From DASRJG01 sp032124015 (lineage in GTDB: Bacteria; Acidobacteriota; Polarisedimenticolia; Polarisedimenticolales; DASRJG01): a stretch of DNA of 64,000 bases. Positions 7,948 through 15,691 of this stretch are shown in pieces. The notes beneath the pieces are model-generated. The model worked only from the letters and a program-made list of their open reading frames with translations. It was not told the DNA's origin and made no database searches. Both the position numbers and the translations under genes were made by a program. The stretch spans positions 1-64,000 of the forward strand of contig JAQBEH010000049.1 of assembly GCA_032124015.1 (NCBI GenBank), in the 5' to 3' direction. Position 1 is the stretch's first letter; the number at the start of each line of letters is the position of its first letter.

Positions 7948-9015
7948 ATGCCGCATAAGCGCCTGTTCATCCCCGGTCCGACCGAGGTTCGCTCGGAGAA
8001 TCTCGCCGCCTTGGCTACGCCCCAGATCGGGCATCGCGGCGACGAATTCAAGGCCCTCTACACTCGCGTCGTTCCCAAGCTCCAGCAGTTGCTCGAAACG
8101 AAAGACCCCGTCTTCCTCTTTACGTGCTCGTCGACCGGCGTGTGGGAAGCGGCGATCCGCAACAGCGTCAAGGGCCGCGTGCTGTGCTGCATGCAAGGGG
8201 CGTTTTCGGACCGCTGGCTGAAGGTGGCGGAGGCCAACGGAAAAGAAGCCGTTCCGCTGCGGGTCGAGTGGGGGAAAGCGATCACCGCCGAGGCGATCGA
8301 CAAGGAGCTCTCCAAGGGGGGCTACGACGCGATCACCGTCGTCCACAACGAAACGTCGACCGGCGTGCTGAACCGGATGGACGAGATCGCGGCCGTGATG
8401 CGGAAGTACCCGGATGTGGCGTTCCTCGTGGATGCCGTCTCGTCGATGGCCGGGGTGCGCATCCCGGTCGATGAATGGCGGATCGACGTCTGCCTTGCGG
8501 GATTGCAAAAGGCCTTCGCGCTTCCCGCCGGGTTGACCGTGGCGGCCGTTTCGTCCCGCGCTTTGGAGAAGGCGAAAACCGTCGAGAATCGTGGGTACTA
8601 CTTCGATTTCTTGGACATGTTGAAATACCACGAGCGGGGTCAGACGCCGGCGACGCCGGCCATCCCGCAGATCCAGGCGCTCGACGCGCAACTCGACGAC
8701 ATCCTCGCCGAGACTCCGAAGGGGCGCTTTGCGCGGCACGAGGCGTTGGCGCTCATCGTCCGCGATTGGACGCGACGTCATTTCGCACTCTTTTCCGAAG
8801 AGGGCTACGAGTCGCCGACGCTCACCTGTATCGCCAACACACGCGGGATTTCGGTGTCGTCCCTCAACAAAGAGCTCGGGAAGCAATGGGCCGCGATCTC
8901 GAACGGTTACGGCGATCTCAAGGAAAAGACCTTCCGCATCGCGCACATGGGCGACACGCAAGAGTGGGAGATCCGGGGTCTCCTCGCCGTGATCGACCGG
9001 ATCCTCGGGCACTGA
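7948..9015 (+). CDS. Class V aminotransferase (serine-glyoxylate/phosphoserine type)
   Basis: This 355-residue PLP enzyme belongs to the alanine-glyoxylate/serine-pyruvate aminotransferase branch. It starts with the typical RLFIPGPTEVRSENLAALAT; the cofactor region is seen at FLVDAVSSMAGV, and the Schiff-base lysine lies in AGLQKAFALPAG. The gene is followed after four bases by a SerA homologue. In lineages that lack a classical SerC, such class V enzymes act as phosphoserine aminotransferase, so serine biosynthesis is the best guess. Serine-glyoxylate exchange is the alternative. No serB is visible nearby. Confidence 0.85.
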   Translation: MPHKRLFIPGPTEVRSENLAALATPQIGHRGDEFKALYTRVVPKLQQLLETKDPVFLFTCSSTGVWEAAIRNSVKGRVLCCMQGAFSDRWLKVAEANGKEAVPLRVEWGKAITAEAIDKELSKGGYDAITVVHNETSTGVLNRMDEIAAVMRKYPDVAFLVDAVSSMAGVRIPVDEWRIDVCLAGLQKAFALPAGLTVAAVSSRALEKAKTVENRGYYFDFLDMLKYHERGQTPATPAIPQIQALDAQLDDILAETPKGRFARHEALALIVRDWTRRHFALFSEEGYESPTLTCIANTRGISVSSLNKELGKQWAAISNGYGDLKEKTFRIAHMGDTQEWEIRGLLAVIDRILGH

Positions 9016-9019
9016 CCTC

Positions 9020-9940
9020 GTGGGCGCCACGCCGAAGCGAGTTCTGATCTGCGACGCGATCGCGGCCGACGCGATCGAAAGGATGCGCGCCGGCGGGTTG
9101 GTCGTCGACGAGAAGCTCGGAATGACCCCTGAAGCGCTCGAAGCGGTGATCGGCGGCTATGAAGCCGTCGTCGTCCGATCGGCGACTCGGATCACGGCGC
9201 GACACGTCTTGGCGGCCAAGGGACTCAAGGTGATCGTGCGCGGGGGCGTGGGCGTCGACAACATCGACGTCAGCGCCGCCGAAGCCGAGGGCGTGCGCGT
9301 CATGAACACCCCGTCGGCCTCTTCGACCTCGGTGGCAGAGCTGGCGCTCGCCCTCATGTTCGCCCTGGCCCGGCAGATTTCGCGTGCCGACGCGTCGATG
9401 AAATCGGGGGCGTGGGACAAGAAGAGTTTCGCCAAGGGGATGGAGCTCGAGGGCAAGACCCTGGGCATCGTCGGCGTGGGGCGCATCGGCCGCGCGCTCG
9501 CGCGCAAGGCGTCCGCGCTCGGCATGGTCGTTATCGGCGCGGATCCGGCTCTCGGGACCACGGGAAGCGTCGACGGCCTGACACTCCTCACGCCGGGAGA
9601 CCTCTACGCCCGCGCGGACTTCATCTCGTTGCACCTTCCGAAAGTCGCGGGAACGCCGGCGGCGATCGGTTTCGATCAGTTCGCGCAGATGAAGCGCGGG
9701 GTTTTTCTCGTCAACTGCGCGCGCGGCGGTGTCGTCGACGAGGTCGCATTGCTGGCCGCCCTCGAATCAGGCCCGGTCGCGGGAGCGGCGCTCGACGTTT
9801 TCGAGGTCGAGCCCCCGAAAGACCTTCGGCTGGTCGGCCACAGGCACGTTATCGCGATGCCGCACGTTGGGGCGTCGACGCTCGAAGCCCAGGCACGCGT
9901 CGGACTCGAGGTCGCGCAAATCCTCCTCGCGGAGCTTTAG
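9020..9940 (+). CDS. serA: D-3-phosphoglycerate dehydrogenase (short form)
   Basis: This 306-residue D-2-hydroxyacid dehydrogenase would oxidize 3-phosphoglycerate to 3-phosphohydroxypyruvate with NAD. It shows VIVRGGVGVDNIDV, the Rossmann motif GKTLGIVGVGRIGRALA, the catalytic Arg in VNCARGGVVDE, the Glu in DVFEVEPP and the His in AMPHVGAST. It lacks the C-terminal ACT regulatory domain found in long SerA proteins. The start is GTG at 9020, four bases after the aminotransferase stop. The pairing supports serine synthesis; a different 2-hydroxyacid substrate cannot be excluded. Confidence 0.85.
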   Translation: MGATPKRVLICDAIAADAIERMRAGGLVVDEKLGMTPEALEAVIGGYEAVVVRSATRITARHVLAAKGLKVIVRGGVGVDNIDVSAAEAEGVRVMNTPSASSTSVAELALALMFALARQISRADASMKSGAWDKKSFAKGMELEGKTLGIVGVGRIGRALARKASALGMVVIGADPALGTTGSVDGLTLLTPGDLYARADFISLHLPKVAGTPAAIGFDQFAQMKRGVFLVNCARGGVVDEVALLAALESGPVAGAALDVFEVEPPKDLRLVGHRHVIAMPHVGASTLEAQARVGLEVAQILLAEL

Positions 9941-9948
9941 TTGCCATC

Positions 9949-11073
9949 ATGAAATCCCCCCAAAACGAAAAAGCGCGCCTCGACAAAGTCACGGTCCAGG
10001 CGATCACCGAGGTCGCCCAGGGGATCGAGACGAAGATCGCCAAGCACGGAAAGCCCGAGGTCTCGTTTCCGGTGCGCTCGTTGAGCAATGTGCGCTACGA
10101 CCCCAAGAAAGGGTTTTTCGAACTCGGGAAGGGGAAGTCCGTCCGCGCATTGACGGTCAACACGGCGAAGACGTTCGCCCAGACGCTCAAGATGATGGCG
10201 CTCTCGAAAGAGCTGGTGCAAACGAGCGACTTCGCGACGAAGCGAGATGCCTACTACCAGTCGAAGAACTGGGGCGAGGCGATGTTCGACGAACAGGGCG
10301 AATCCGACATGGTCATGGACGACATCGAAGCCATGTTCTCGGTTTCCGGCGTGAGCCGGGAACAGCTCCGGTACATCCCCGACGAACACGGGGGCGCGAT
10401 CGCCGGCGAGCTGATCGTCAACGACACGGATCTGGAAACGGGCAAGGTCGAACGCATCGACTGCACGAAATTCGGCTCGGGGGCGTATTCGATCCCGTCC
10501 CTCGTCGAGCATCTCACCTTCGAGACCAAGGCCAAGTTCATCTTGTGTATCGAAACGGGCGGCATGTTCCAGCGATTGCAGAGCCACAAGTTCTGGCAGA
10601 AGTCGCACTGCATCCTGGTTTCGATGGCCGGCGTGCCCACCCGAGCCACCCGGCGTTTTGTGAGGCGGCTTTCGGACCAGTGCGAGATTCCGGTCTACGC
10701 CTTCGTCGACTGCGATCCTTACGGTATCTCGAACATTTACCGCACGCTCAAGGTCGGCTCCGGAAACGCGGCCCACATCAATCGGTTCTTCTGCGTACCG
10801 CAGGCGTCGTTCCTCGGGGTGACGCCGAACGACATCATCGAGTACAAGCTCCCGACGCACCCGCTCAAGGACGTCGACGTGAAACGCGCGAAAGACGCGC
10901 TCAAGAACGACCCTTTCTTCAAGATCCACAAGCCGTGGGCCCACGCGATGGAGCAGCTCATCAAGATGGGGGTGAGGGCCGAACAGCAGGCGCTGGCGCG
11001 CTGGGGGCTCAACTACGTGATCGACGAGTACCTGCCCCGCAAGCTCAAAGCCACTAACAAGTTCCTGCCGTAG
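9949..11073 (+). CDS. top6A: DNA topoisomerase VI subunit A (Spo11/Top6A family)
   Basis: This 374-residue protein has the two parts of Top6A. The first is a winged-helix 5Y-CAP domain with the tyrosine pair in ATKRDAYYQS (Tyr102/103), one of which would make the 5'-phosphotyrosyl link to DNA. The second is a Toprim domain with Glu in FILCIETGGMFQRL and the DxD pair in FVDCDPYGISN. The bridging stretch DDIEAMFSVSGVSREQL is also typical. Top6A needs the GHKL ATPase subunit Top6B for activity, and no Top6B gene lies in this window; the gene stands downstream of serA. Topo VI is archaeal and plant-like, and sporadic in bacteria, so horizontal origin is likely. The start at 9949 has only a weak upstream GGAG. 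Confidence 0.9.
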   Translation: MKSPQNEKARLDKVTVQAITEVAQGIETKIAKHGKPEVSFPVRSLSNVRYDPKKGFFELGKGKSVRALTVNTAKTFAQTLKMMALSKELVQTSDFATKRDAYYQSKNWGEAMFDEQGESDMVMDDIEAMFSVSGVSREQLRYIPDEHGGAIAGELIVNDTDLETGKVERIDCTKFGSGAYSIPSLVEHLTFETKAKFILCIETGGMFQRLQSHKFWQKSHCILVSMAGVPTRATRRFVRRLSDQCEIPVYAFVDCDPYGISNIYRTLKVGSGNAAHINRFFCVPQASFLGVTPNDIIEYKLPTHPLKDVDVKRAKDALKNDPFFKIHKPWAHAMEQLIKMGVRAEQQALARWGLNYVIDEYLPRKLKATNKFLP

Positions 11074-11083
11074 TAGGGGACGA

Positions 11084-11108
11084 GGAAAAGGGGACACTCC
11101 CCTTTTCC
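11084..11108. repeat. Perfect palindrome, REP-like hairpin or bidirectional terminator
   Basis: GGAAAAGGGGA and TCCCCTTTTCC pair perfectly around a three-base CAC loop, giving an 11-bp stem between the convergent top6A and yqgE genes. There is no T-tract beyond the stem. The same core, in the opposite orientation, recurs at 61453-61473, so this is a repeated element and not a one-off terminator. Confidence 0.75.
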
Positions 11109-11109
11109 C

Positions 11110-11676
11110 TCAACTCACGTCGGAACCGCCGGGGACGATCAGGGCGGGGTCGATGCCGATCGCGGAGAGCGACGCGAGCCAGAGATCGTCGGGGGGCGTG
11201 TCGAGCACGAGTTGCGGGTCGACCGGGGCGAGAATCCACGAGCCTTCGTTGATCTCCTGCTCGAGCTGGCCGGGAGCCCACCCCGCGTATCCCGAGAAAC
11301 AATGAAACCGGATCCCCTCTCCCTGGCAGAGGTGCTGCAAAGTCTTCGTCGACGCGCTCACCTGCAATCCGTCGAGCACGGCGCGCCCTTCCGGGTCTAA
11401 GACTTCGCCGTCGTAGAGCACGAGGCCTTGTTCCGGCTGGACCGGGCCGCCGACGCGCACGCGTTTGGCGGGGTCGCCGGCGTAACTGATCTCGTGGTCT
11501 TTGCAGAGGTCGCGCAACAGGATGGGCGATTCGCGGTTGATCACCAGCCCCAACGCGCCGTCGTCACTTTGCTGAAGCAGCAGGACGACCGACTGTTTGA
11601 AGTTCGGGTCGGCGAGCTGCGGCACCGCGATCAGGAACCCGGGCGCCAGGGTGTTGCCTTCGTGATCGTCTTCCAT
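11110..11676 (-). CDS. YqgE/AlgH family protein
   Basis: This 188-residue protein begins with the family hallmark LAPGFLIAVPQLADPNFKQSVVLLLQ split over its first 35 residues and continues with GALGLVINR, VRVGGPVQPEQGLVLY and FSGYAGWAPGQLEQEI, all standard for the YqgE (DUF179) family. The biochemical role is not established; older literature tied AlgH to alginate regulation. It lies 22 bases downstream of the SSS transporter gene on the same strand and may be the last gene of that operon. Its stop codon abuts the palindrome at 11084-11108. Confidence 0.92.
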   Translation of the reverse strand: MEDDHEGNTLAPGFLIAVPQLADPNFKQSVVLLLQQSDDGALGLVINRESPILLRDLCKDHEISYAGDPAKRVRVGGPVQPEQGLVLYDGEVLDPEGRAVLDGLQVSASTKTLQHLCQGEGIRFHCFSGYAGWAPGQLEQEINEGSWILAPVDPQLVLDTPPDDLWLASLSAIGIDPALIVPGGSDVS

Positions 11677-11698
11677 GGCGTCCCCAGTATGCCCCGCC

Positions 11699-13096
11699 TC
11701 ATGCCGGTTCGCGAAACTCGAATCGTCGCCTCAGGATTCCGGCCGCGGCGAACACCCCCGCTACGGCGAGCCCCGGGAACACGGGCTCGACCGAAAGCCA
11801 AGGGGTGCCGGTGCCGAGCGCGCTGAAAACCCAGGCCGAGGTCACCACCCCGGCCGCCGCCATCCCCGCGGCCGCGAAGCGGCGCTCCGGGCGAAGCGCC
11901 GGGAAGAACGCTCCGAGGAGGGGGGTCAAAAGAACCGCCGTTCCCACGCTCCCGAAGCCGTACCAGAGGTTGACGACCGAGGTGGACATCAACGCGACCG
12001 CCGACGCGATCACCGCCCCCCCGAGGAGTCCGTATCGTTCTCCCCGGATCGTCCCGGCGGCCGCTCCTCCCAAGCGCCCGAGCAGATCGCGTGACAGCGT
12101 GATCCCCGCGTTGAACAAGAACGCATCGACCGTCGACATGACCGTGGCGATCATCCCGGCATAGAACACGCCCAGGAGCCCGACCGGCAGGAGGAGCTCC
12201 GCCAGCGCCGGGTAGGCGTCCACGCCGGTCGGCAGATTCGGGAGCAGCGCGTGGGCGTACATCCCGGTGAAGGTTGTCAGGCCGTCGAAAAGAGCAAAGA
12301 ACAGGATCGATACGAAGAGTCCTCGTCGCGCGACACGCGGCGTTTTTGCGGCGAAGCAGCGCTGGAAGAACGTCGGCTCGACGAGCGTTTGAAGGGCGAT
12401 GACGTACCAGGCGAGCACGTAGGAGATCCGTTCACCCCCCAGGGGGGCGAACATCGTGGCGGGAAGCGCCGCGCGAAGGGGACCGAGCCCTCCCACCTTC
12501 GCCACGGCGATCGGGAGGAGCAGGAGGAACCCGCCGAACATGAAGGCGAACTGCAACCCCTTCGTCTGGACCACCGACCGGAAACCGCGCGCGCCGATGT
12601 AGAGCACGCAGAATGCGGCGCACAGGATCACGGCGGCGGCCTGCGGCAGCCCCGTCGCGCGCCGCAACAAGACGCCGAGCATGAGCAAATACGGCGCGGG
12701 GAGGGACAAGGCGAGGACCGTGACCGCCCCGAGGACCCCCGCGGTCCGCCCGTAGGTGTCGTAGAGGATGTCGGGGAGCGTCGCGTTCCCCCTCGCGCGG
12801 GCGCGCTCCGCGTAGAGCAGCGCGAAGAGGAAGGTCCCGACGTAGTAGGGGACGCCCAGGACGAGCCAGTTCGACAGGCCGTGAACGTAGGAATACTCTC
12901 CGACCCCTAAGACGCCTCCGTACCAGGTCGAAACGAGTGTGACGACGAAGGCGGGGAGCGTGAGCGCGCGCCCGGCTAAAAGGAAGTCTTCCTCGTCTTG
13001 CGGCCGGCTCCGGGACGAGCGCACGCCGAGCAGGAACGTCGCGGCGAGGTAGGCGCCAACGACGGCGAGGTCGACCGCGCCCAGGCTGCCTGTCAT
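11699..13096 (-). CDS. Sodium:solute symporter family transporter, TPP-controlled (thiamine or precursor uptake predicted)
   Basis: This 465-residue membrane protein has about 12-13 hydrophobic helices and SSS-family features: an N-terminal helix followed by FLLAGRALTLPAFVVTLVSTWYGG, and a sodium-site-like region TVMSTVDAFLFNAG. It follows the TonB-dependent receptor gene by 11 bases, and both lie downstream of a TPP riboswitch. TPP-controlled SSS proteins (the ThiV kind) have been proposed to import thiamine or its pyrimidine precursor. The substrate here is inferred from regulation, not from residues. Other SSS substrates such as pantothenate or sugars are less likely given the riboswitch. 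Confidence 0.85.
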   Translation of the reverse strand: MTGSLGAVDLAVVGAYLAATFLLGVRSSRSRPQDEEDFLLAGRALTLPAFVVTLVSTWYGGVLGVGEYSYVHGLSNWLVLGVPYYVGTFLFALLYAERARARGNATLPDILYDTYGRTAGVLGAVTVLALSLPAPYLLMLGVLLRRATGLPQAAAVILCAAFCVLYIGARGFRSVVQTKGLQFAFMFGGFLLLLPIAVAKVGGLGPLRAALPATMFAPLGGERISYVLAWYVIALQTLVEPTFFQRCFAAKTPRVARRGLFVSILFFALFDGLTTFTGMYAHALLPNLPTGVDAYPALAELLLPVGLLGVFYAGMIATVMSTVDAFLFNAGITLSRDLLGRLGGAAAGTIRGERYGLLGGAVIASAVALMSTSVVNLWYGFGSVGTAVLLTPLLGAFFPALRPERRFAAAGMAAAGVVTSAWVFSALGTGTPWLSVEPVFPGLAVAGVFAAAGILRRRFEFREPA

Positions 13097-13107
13097 GTGC
13101 GCCTGCT

Positions 13108-15294
13108 CTAAAACCCGAAGCTCAAACCCAGCATCACGCTGCGCGTGGCCGCCGGGTAGAACTCCGAATAGAACTCCGTGTACGCCGCGTCGGTCGGGTA
13201 CGAGTAGCCGAACTGCGCGACCTGGGCATCGAGCAGGTTCTCGATGCGGAGCCTCAGGGTGAGCGATCCGGTCTTGAGGCGCGCGGGTCGCGAGAGGTCG
13301 GCGACGATCTGCGCCCCGACCGTTGTGAACGGGTCGATCTGCTTGTTGACGTAGCCGGGCACCGAGCGATTGGCCGGCGTCTTGGCCTCGTTCTCGCTGT
13401 TGTCGGTGTAGATCGTCCCGATCCGTCGTCCCGACAACTCGATCCTAACGGGGCCCCACGTCCGCGCCACCGCCAGCCGCGCGGTGCTCCCGGGGAAGAG
13501 CGCGATGCGGTTGCCGGAGTAGTCGATGACGTAATACCCCGAGGCGCCATCGGGAGACAGGATGGTGTCTTGTTCGAGGACGTCGCGGCTGACCGCGAGA
13601 TAGCCCGAGAGGTCGACCTCGCCCGGCAGGCGGCCCGCTCCTTCGATCTCGATCCCCTCGTGCAGCGATTGGCCCGCGTTCGTCGTGATCGGGATGCCGT
13701 CGGCGTCCAAGCCCCCCGCGTAGACGAACTCGTCGCGGAACTGCATCCGGTAGACGTTCATCTTGACTCGCGTGGCGCCGTACACGTAGCCAGCGCCCAC
13801 TTCGAAGCTCGTCAGGCGTTCCGGCGCGGCGTATGGGCCGCTGTAGCGGACCTTCGAGGGGTCGTAACTCGCAAAGTGGTCGGCGGGATCGGATGAATCC
13901 TCGGGGTTGAAGACGTTGTTGAACGTCGGTTCGCTTTCGGTTCGGGTCGCCTGGGCGTAGAGATTCCATCGGTCGTCGATGTTCCAATTCACGCCGATCC
14001 GGGGCGACAGGAACTGGTACGTCGCATCCCAGGAGATGCCTTGCACCTCGTCGTCGCCCATCGAGAATTCATGGCGGGTCGCCTGCAGCTCGAGGTTCAA
14101 GGTGGTATTCGGCGCGACGCGAAGCTCCTCGCGGACGAAGAGGTTCACGGTGTCCTTCTTGTTGGTGTAGTCGTACAGGACCGACGGGTCGCCGGACGGT
14201 GAGCTCGCCACGGTTCCATCGTGCCGGCCACGATGAAACAGGAGCTCGAGCCCCGCGCTCAGCTCGCCTCGATCGTGGCTCCAAGCGACGCGGGGGATCC
14301 ATCCCACCTGTTCGTTGTCGAGGTCCCGCTGTTGCCATGCGTTGTCGACGTACTGCCGGAAGTATCCGTTCCCGAGGATGGCGTACACCGTGTTTTTGAG
14401 CATCAGGCCCGGCCCGATGCGGCGGTCGTTCATCACCTGAAGCTGAGGCTGGAAGAAGTTGTCGGTTTCTCCCGGCACGAGCGGGGCGATGCTGCGCCGC
14501 GCGACCGGGTCGGCCAGGTCCTGGTAGGGCACGCCGTAGTAGGCGAGCTGGGTTTCTTCGGGTCCGCCGAAGAGCAAGATGCGCCACACGGACGTGGGGT
14601 CGAATCGCTCGAAGCCGATCTGCGCGAACGTCTGCTTGGACCACGAGGGCGTTCTGTACCCTTGGCTTTCGACCCTCGCGGCTCGAACCGAATAGGCCCA
14701 GGGACTTTTCCCGATCGCACCTCCGTAACTGAACGAGAGCCGGCCGGTTCCAAACGACCCGACCGTCATGTCGAGGTTGCCCCCGGCGGTCGTCGGCAAG
14801 CTGGCCGTTTCGAGATTGACGACCCCGCCAACGGCCGGAGATCCGTACAGGGCTGTGCCCGGGCCGCGCTGGATCTGGATCAGGCTGAGGCCGGTTGCGA
14901 AGTCTCCGAGGTTGATCGTGTAGACCTGGTGCGATTCGGGGGTGTTCAGCGGGACGCCGTTGACGTTGACCGCGATGCGCGCTTGGTCGAAACCTCGAAT
15001 GCGAAGGTAGCTGTAGCCGTAGCCGTTGCCGGAATCGCTGTAGGCGTAGGCGTTCATCGTCTCGCCCAGGAGCGTCGACAGGTCCTGGCCGACGTTTTTG
15101 TCGCGGATCGCATCCTGGTCCAGATCGGTGAACGAGGCCGGATCCCTGCGGTCCTTCGCGACGTCGGACGAGACGACCACGTCCTCCTCGACACCGGAGG
15201 GGATAGGCTTTTCGTCCTCGTCAGCCGGAAACACCGTCGTCGCGGCGATCAGGGCGCCGGTTGCGAGCAAGGCGAAGGCAGCACGACGAAGCAA
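13108..15294 (-). CDS. TonB-dependent outer membrane receptor, TPP-controlled (thiamine uptake predicted)
   Basis: This 728-residue protein has a signal peptide (FALLATGALIAATTVFPA), a plug domain (SYLRIRGFDQARIAVNVNG, QIQRGPGTALYGSPAVGG) and a long beta-barrel ending in aromatic Phe (MLGLSFGF), as outer-membrane assembly requires. The start is TTG at 15294 with GGGGAGG five bases upstream; no ATG is better placed. The TPP riboswitch in its leader makes thiamine or a thiamine compound the likely ligand. It heads an operon with the SSS transporter, together giving outer and inner membrane steps. A TonB/ExbBD energizing system is not in the window. Confidence 0.9.
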   Translation of the reverse strand: MLRRAAFALLATGALIAATTVFPADEDEKPIPSGVEEDVVVSSDVAKDRRDPASFTDLDQDAIRDKNVGQDLSTLLGETMNAYAYSDSGNGYGYSYLRIRGFDQARIAVNVNGVPLNTPESHQVYTINLGDFATGLSLIQIQRGPGTALYGSPAVGGVVNLETASLPTTAGGNLDMTVGSFGTGRLSFSYGGAIGKSPWAYSVRAARVESQGYRTPSWSKQTFAQIGFERFDPTSVWRILLFGGPEETQLAYYGVPYQDLADPVARRSIAPLVPGETDNFFQPQLQVMNDRRIGPGLMLKNTVYAILGNGYFRQYVDNAWQQRDLDNEQVGWIPRVAWSHDRGELSAGLELLFHRGRHDGTVASSPSGDPSVLYDYTNKKDTVNLFVREELRVAPNTTLNLELQATRHEFSMGDDEVQGISWDATYQFLSPRIGVNWNIDDRWNLYAQATRTESEPTFNNVFNPEDSSDPADHFASYDPSKVRYSGPYAAPERLTSFEVGAGYVYGATRVKMNVYRMQFRDEFVYAGGLDADGIPITTNAGQSLHEGIEIEGAGRLPGEVDLSGYLAVSRDVLEQDTILSPDGASGYYVIDYSGNRIALFPGSTARLAVARTWGPVRIELSGRRIGTIYTDNSENEAKTPANRSVPGYVNKQIDPFTTVGAQIVADLSRPARLKTGSLTLRLRIENLLDAQVAQFGYSYPTDAAYTEFYSEFYPAATRSVMLGLSFGF

Positions 15295-15298
15295 GCCG

Positions 15299-15358
15299 GC
15301 CTCCCCGAGGATCCTCTGGAGTCCCTTACCTGCGGTAGGACGGATGAACGGAGGAGAG
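15299..15358 (-). promoter_or_regulatory. Probable riboswitch expression platform (Shine-Dalgarno and anti-Shine-Dalgarno)
   Basis: On the minus strand the receptor's ribosome binding site GGGGAGG (plus 15300-15306) is preceded by CTCCTCC (plus 15350-15356), which can pair with it. This arrangement fits control of translation start by the TPP aptamer that lies just upstream. No U-run suggesting an intrinsic terminator is seen. The pairing is my inference from complementarity. Confidence 0.5.
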
Positions 15359-15373
15359 CTTCGTGCATCGTCC

Positions 15374-15450
15374 CGTTTCCCTACGCTGGCATGACCCAGT
15401 TCAGGTTCCAGGGTTTGATCTCAGTCCGGCTCTCGCCGGACACCCCTAAC
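15374..15450 (-). promoter_or_regulatory. TPP (thiamine pyrophosphate) riboswitch aptamer, THI element
   Basis: Read on the minus strand, this segment has all the conserved THI-box blocks in order: GGGGTG, a TCCGGC-GAGA-GCCGGA stem (P3), CTGAGAT, ACCC, GAACCTGA, CTGGGT and CCAGCGTAGGGAA. These form the pyrimidine- and pyrophosphate-binding arms of the TPP aptamer. It sits about 80 bases upstream of the TonB-dependent receptor start, so excess TPP should switch off the receptor/SSS operon. Confidence 0.96.
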
Positions 15451-15462
15451 GGACACCTCAAC

Positions 15463-15492
15463 ACCGTACGCCACGGTCTTGCGGCCCGTCAA
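15463..15492 (-). promoter_or_regulatory. Predicted promoter of the TPP-controlled operon
   Basis: On the minus strand TTGACG (plus 15487-15492) and TACGGT (plus 15463-15468) are separated by 18 bases and lie just upstream of the riboswitch aptamer. The -35 box is a five-of-six match and the -10 box four of six to sigma-70 consensus. It is a motif call only. Confidence 0.45.
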
Positions 15493-15503
15493 GGCGATGC
15501 CGA

Positions 15504-15533
15504 TTGACCCATGAGGGGGCGGACGGCTATATT
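15504..15533 (+). promoter_or_regulatory. Predicted tRNA-Cys promoter
   Basis: TTGACC at 15504-15509 and TATATT at 15528-15533 are spaced by 18 bases, close to the sigma-70 consensus. The expected transcription start near 15540 leaves a leader of about 40 bases before the mature tRNA at 15581. This is a motif-based prediction. Confidence 0.6.
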
Positions 15534-15580
15534 CGCGGCTCGTCCGGTCCGGGAAGAGTCGTTCCCACCAAATGGACGAC

Positions 15581-15655
15581 GGCGGCGTAGCCAAGTGGTA
15601 AGGCAACGGTCTGCAAAACCGTCATTCACCGGTTCAAATCCGGTCGCCGCCTCCA
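15581..15655 (+). tRNA. tRNA-Cys (anticodon GCA), CCA encoded
   Basis: A complete cloverleaf is visible. The acceptor stem GGCGGCG pairs with CGCCGCC, and the D arm is GCC-AAGTGGTAA-GGC. The anticodon arm ACGGT-CTGCAAA-ACCGT gives anticodon GCA, and the T arm ACCGG-TTCAAAT-CCGGT is intact. The discriminator base at 15652 is U, a tRNA-Cys identity element, followed by an encoded CCA. No integrase or attachment-site duplication is seen beside it. Confidence 0.98.
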
Positions 15656-15691
15656 ACGTCGCCACGCGCAGAGACGCACGGAACTGAGTTG

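Noticed and set aside
9412..9948. Extension of top6A upstream into serA
   Set aside because: The open frame extends there, but it is a shadow of serA; family similarity begins after the ATG at 9949.
15581..15655. tRNA-Cys as an attachment site of a mobile element
   Set aside because: No integrase, no repeated tRNA 3' end and no foreign-looking island follow the gene.
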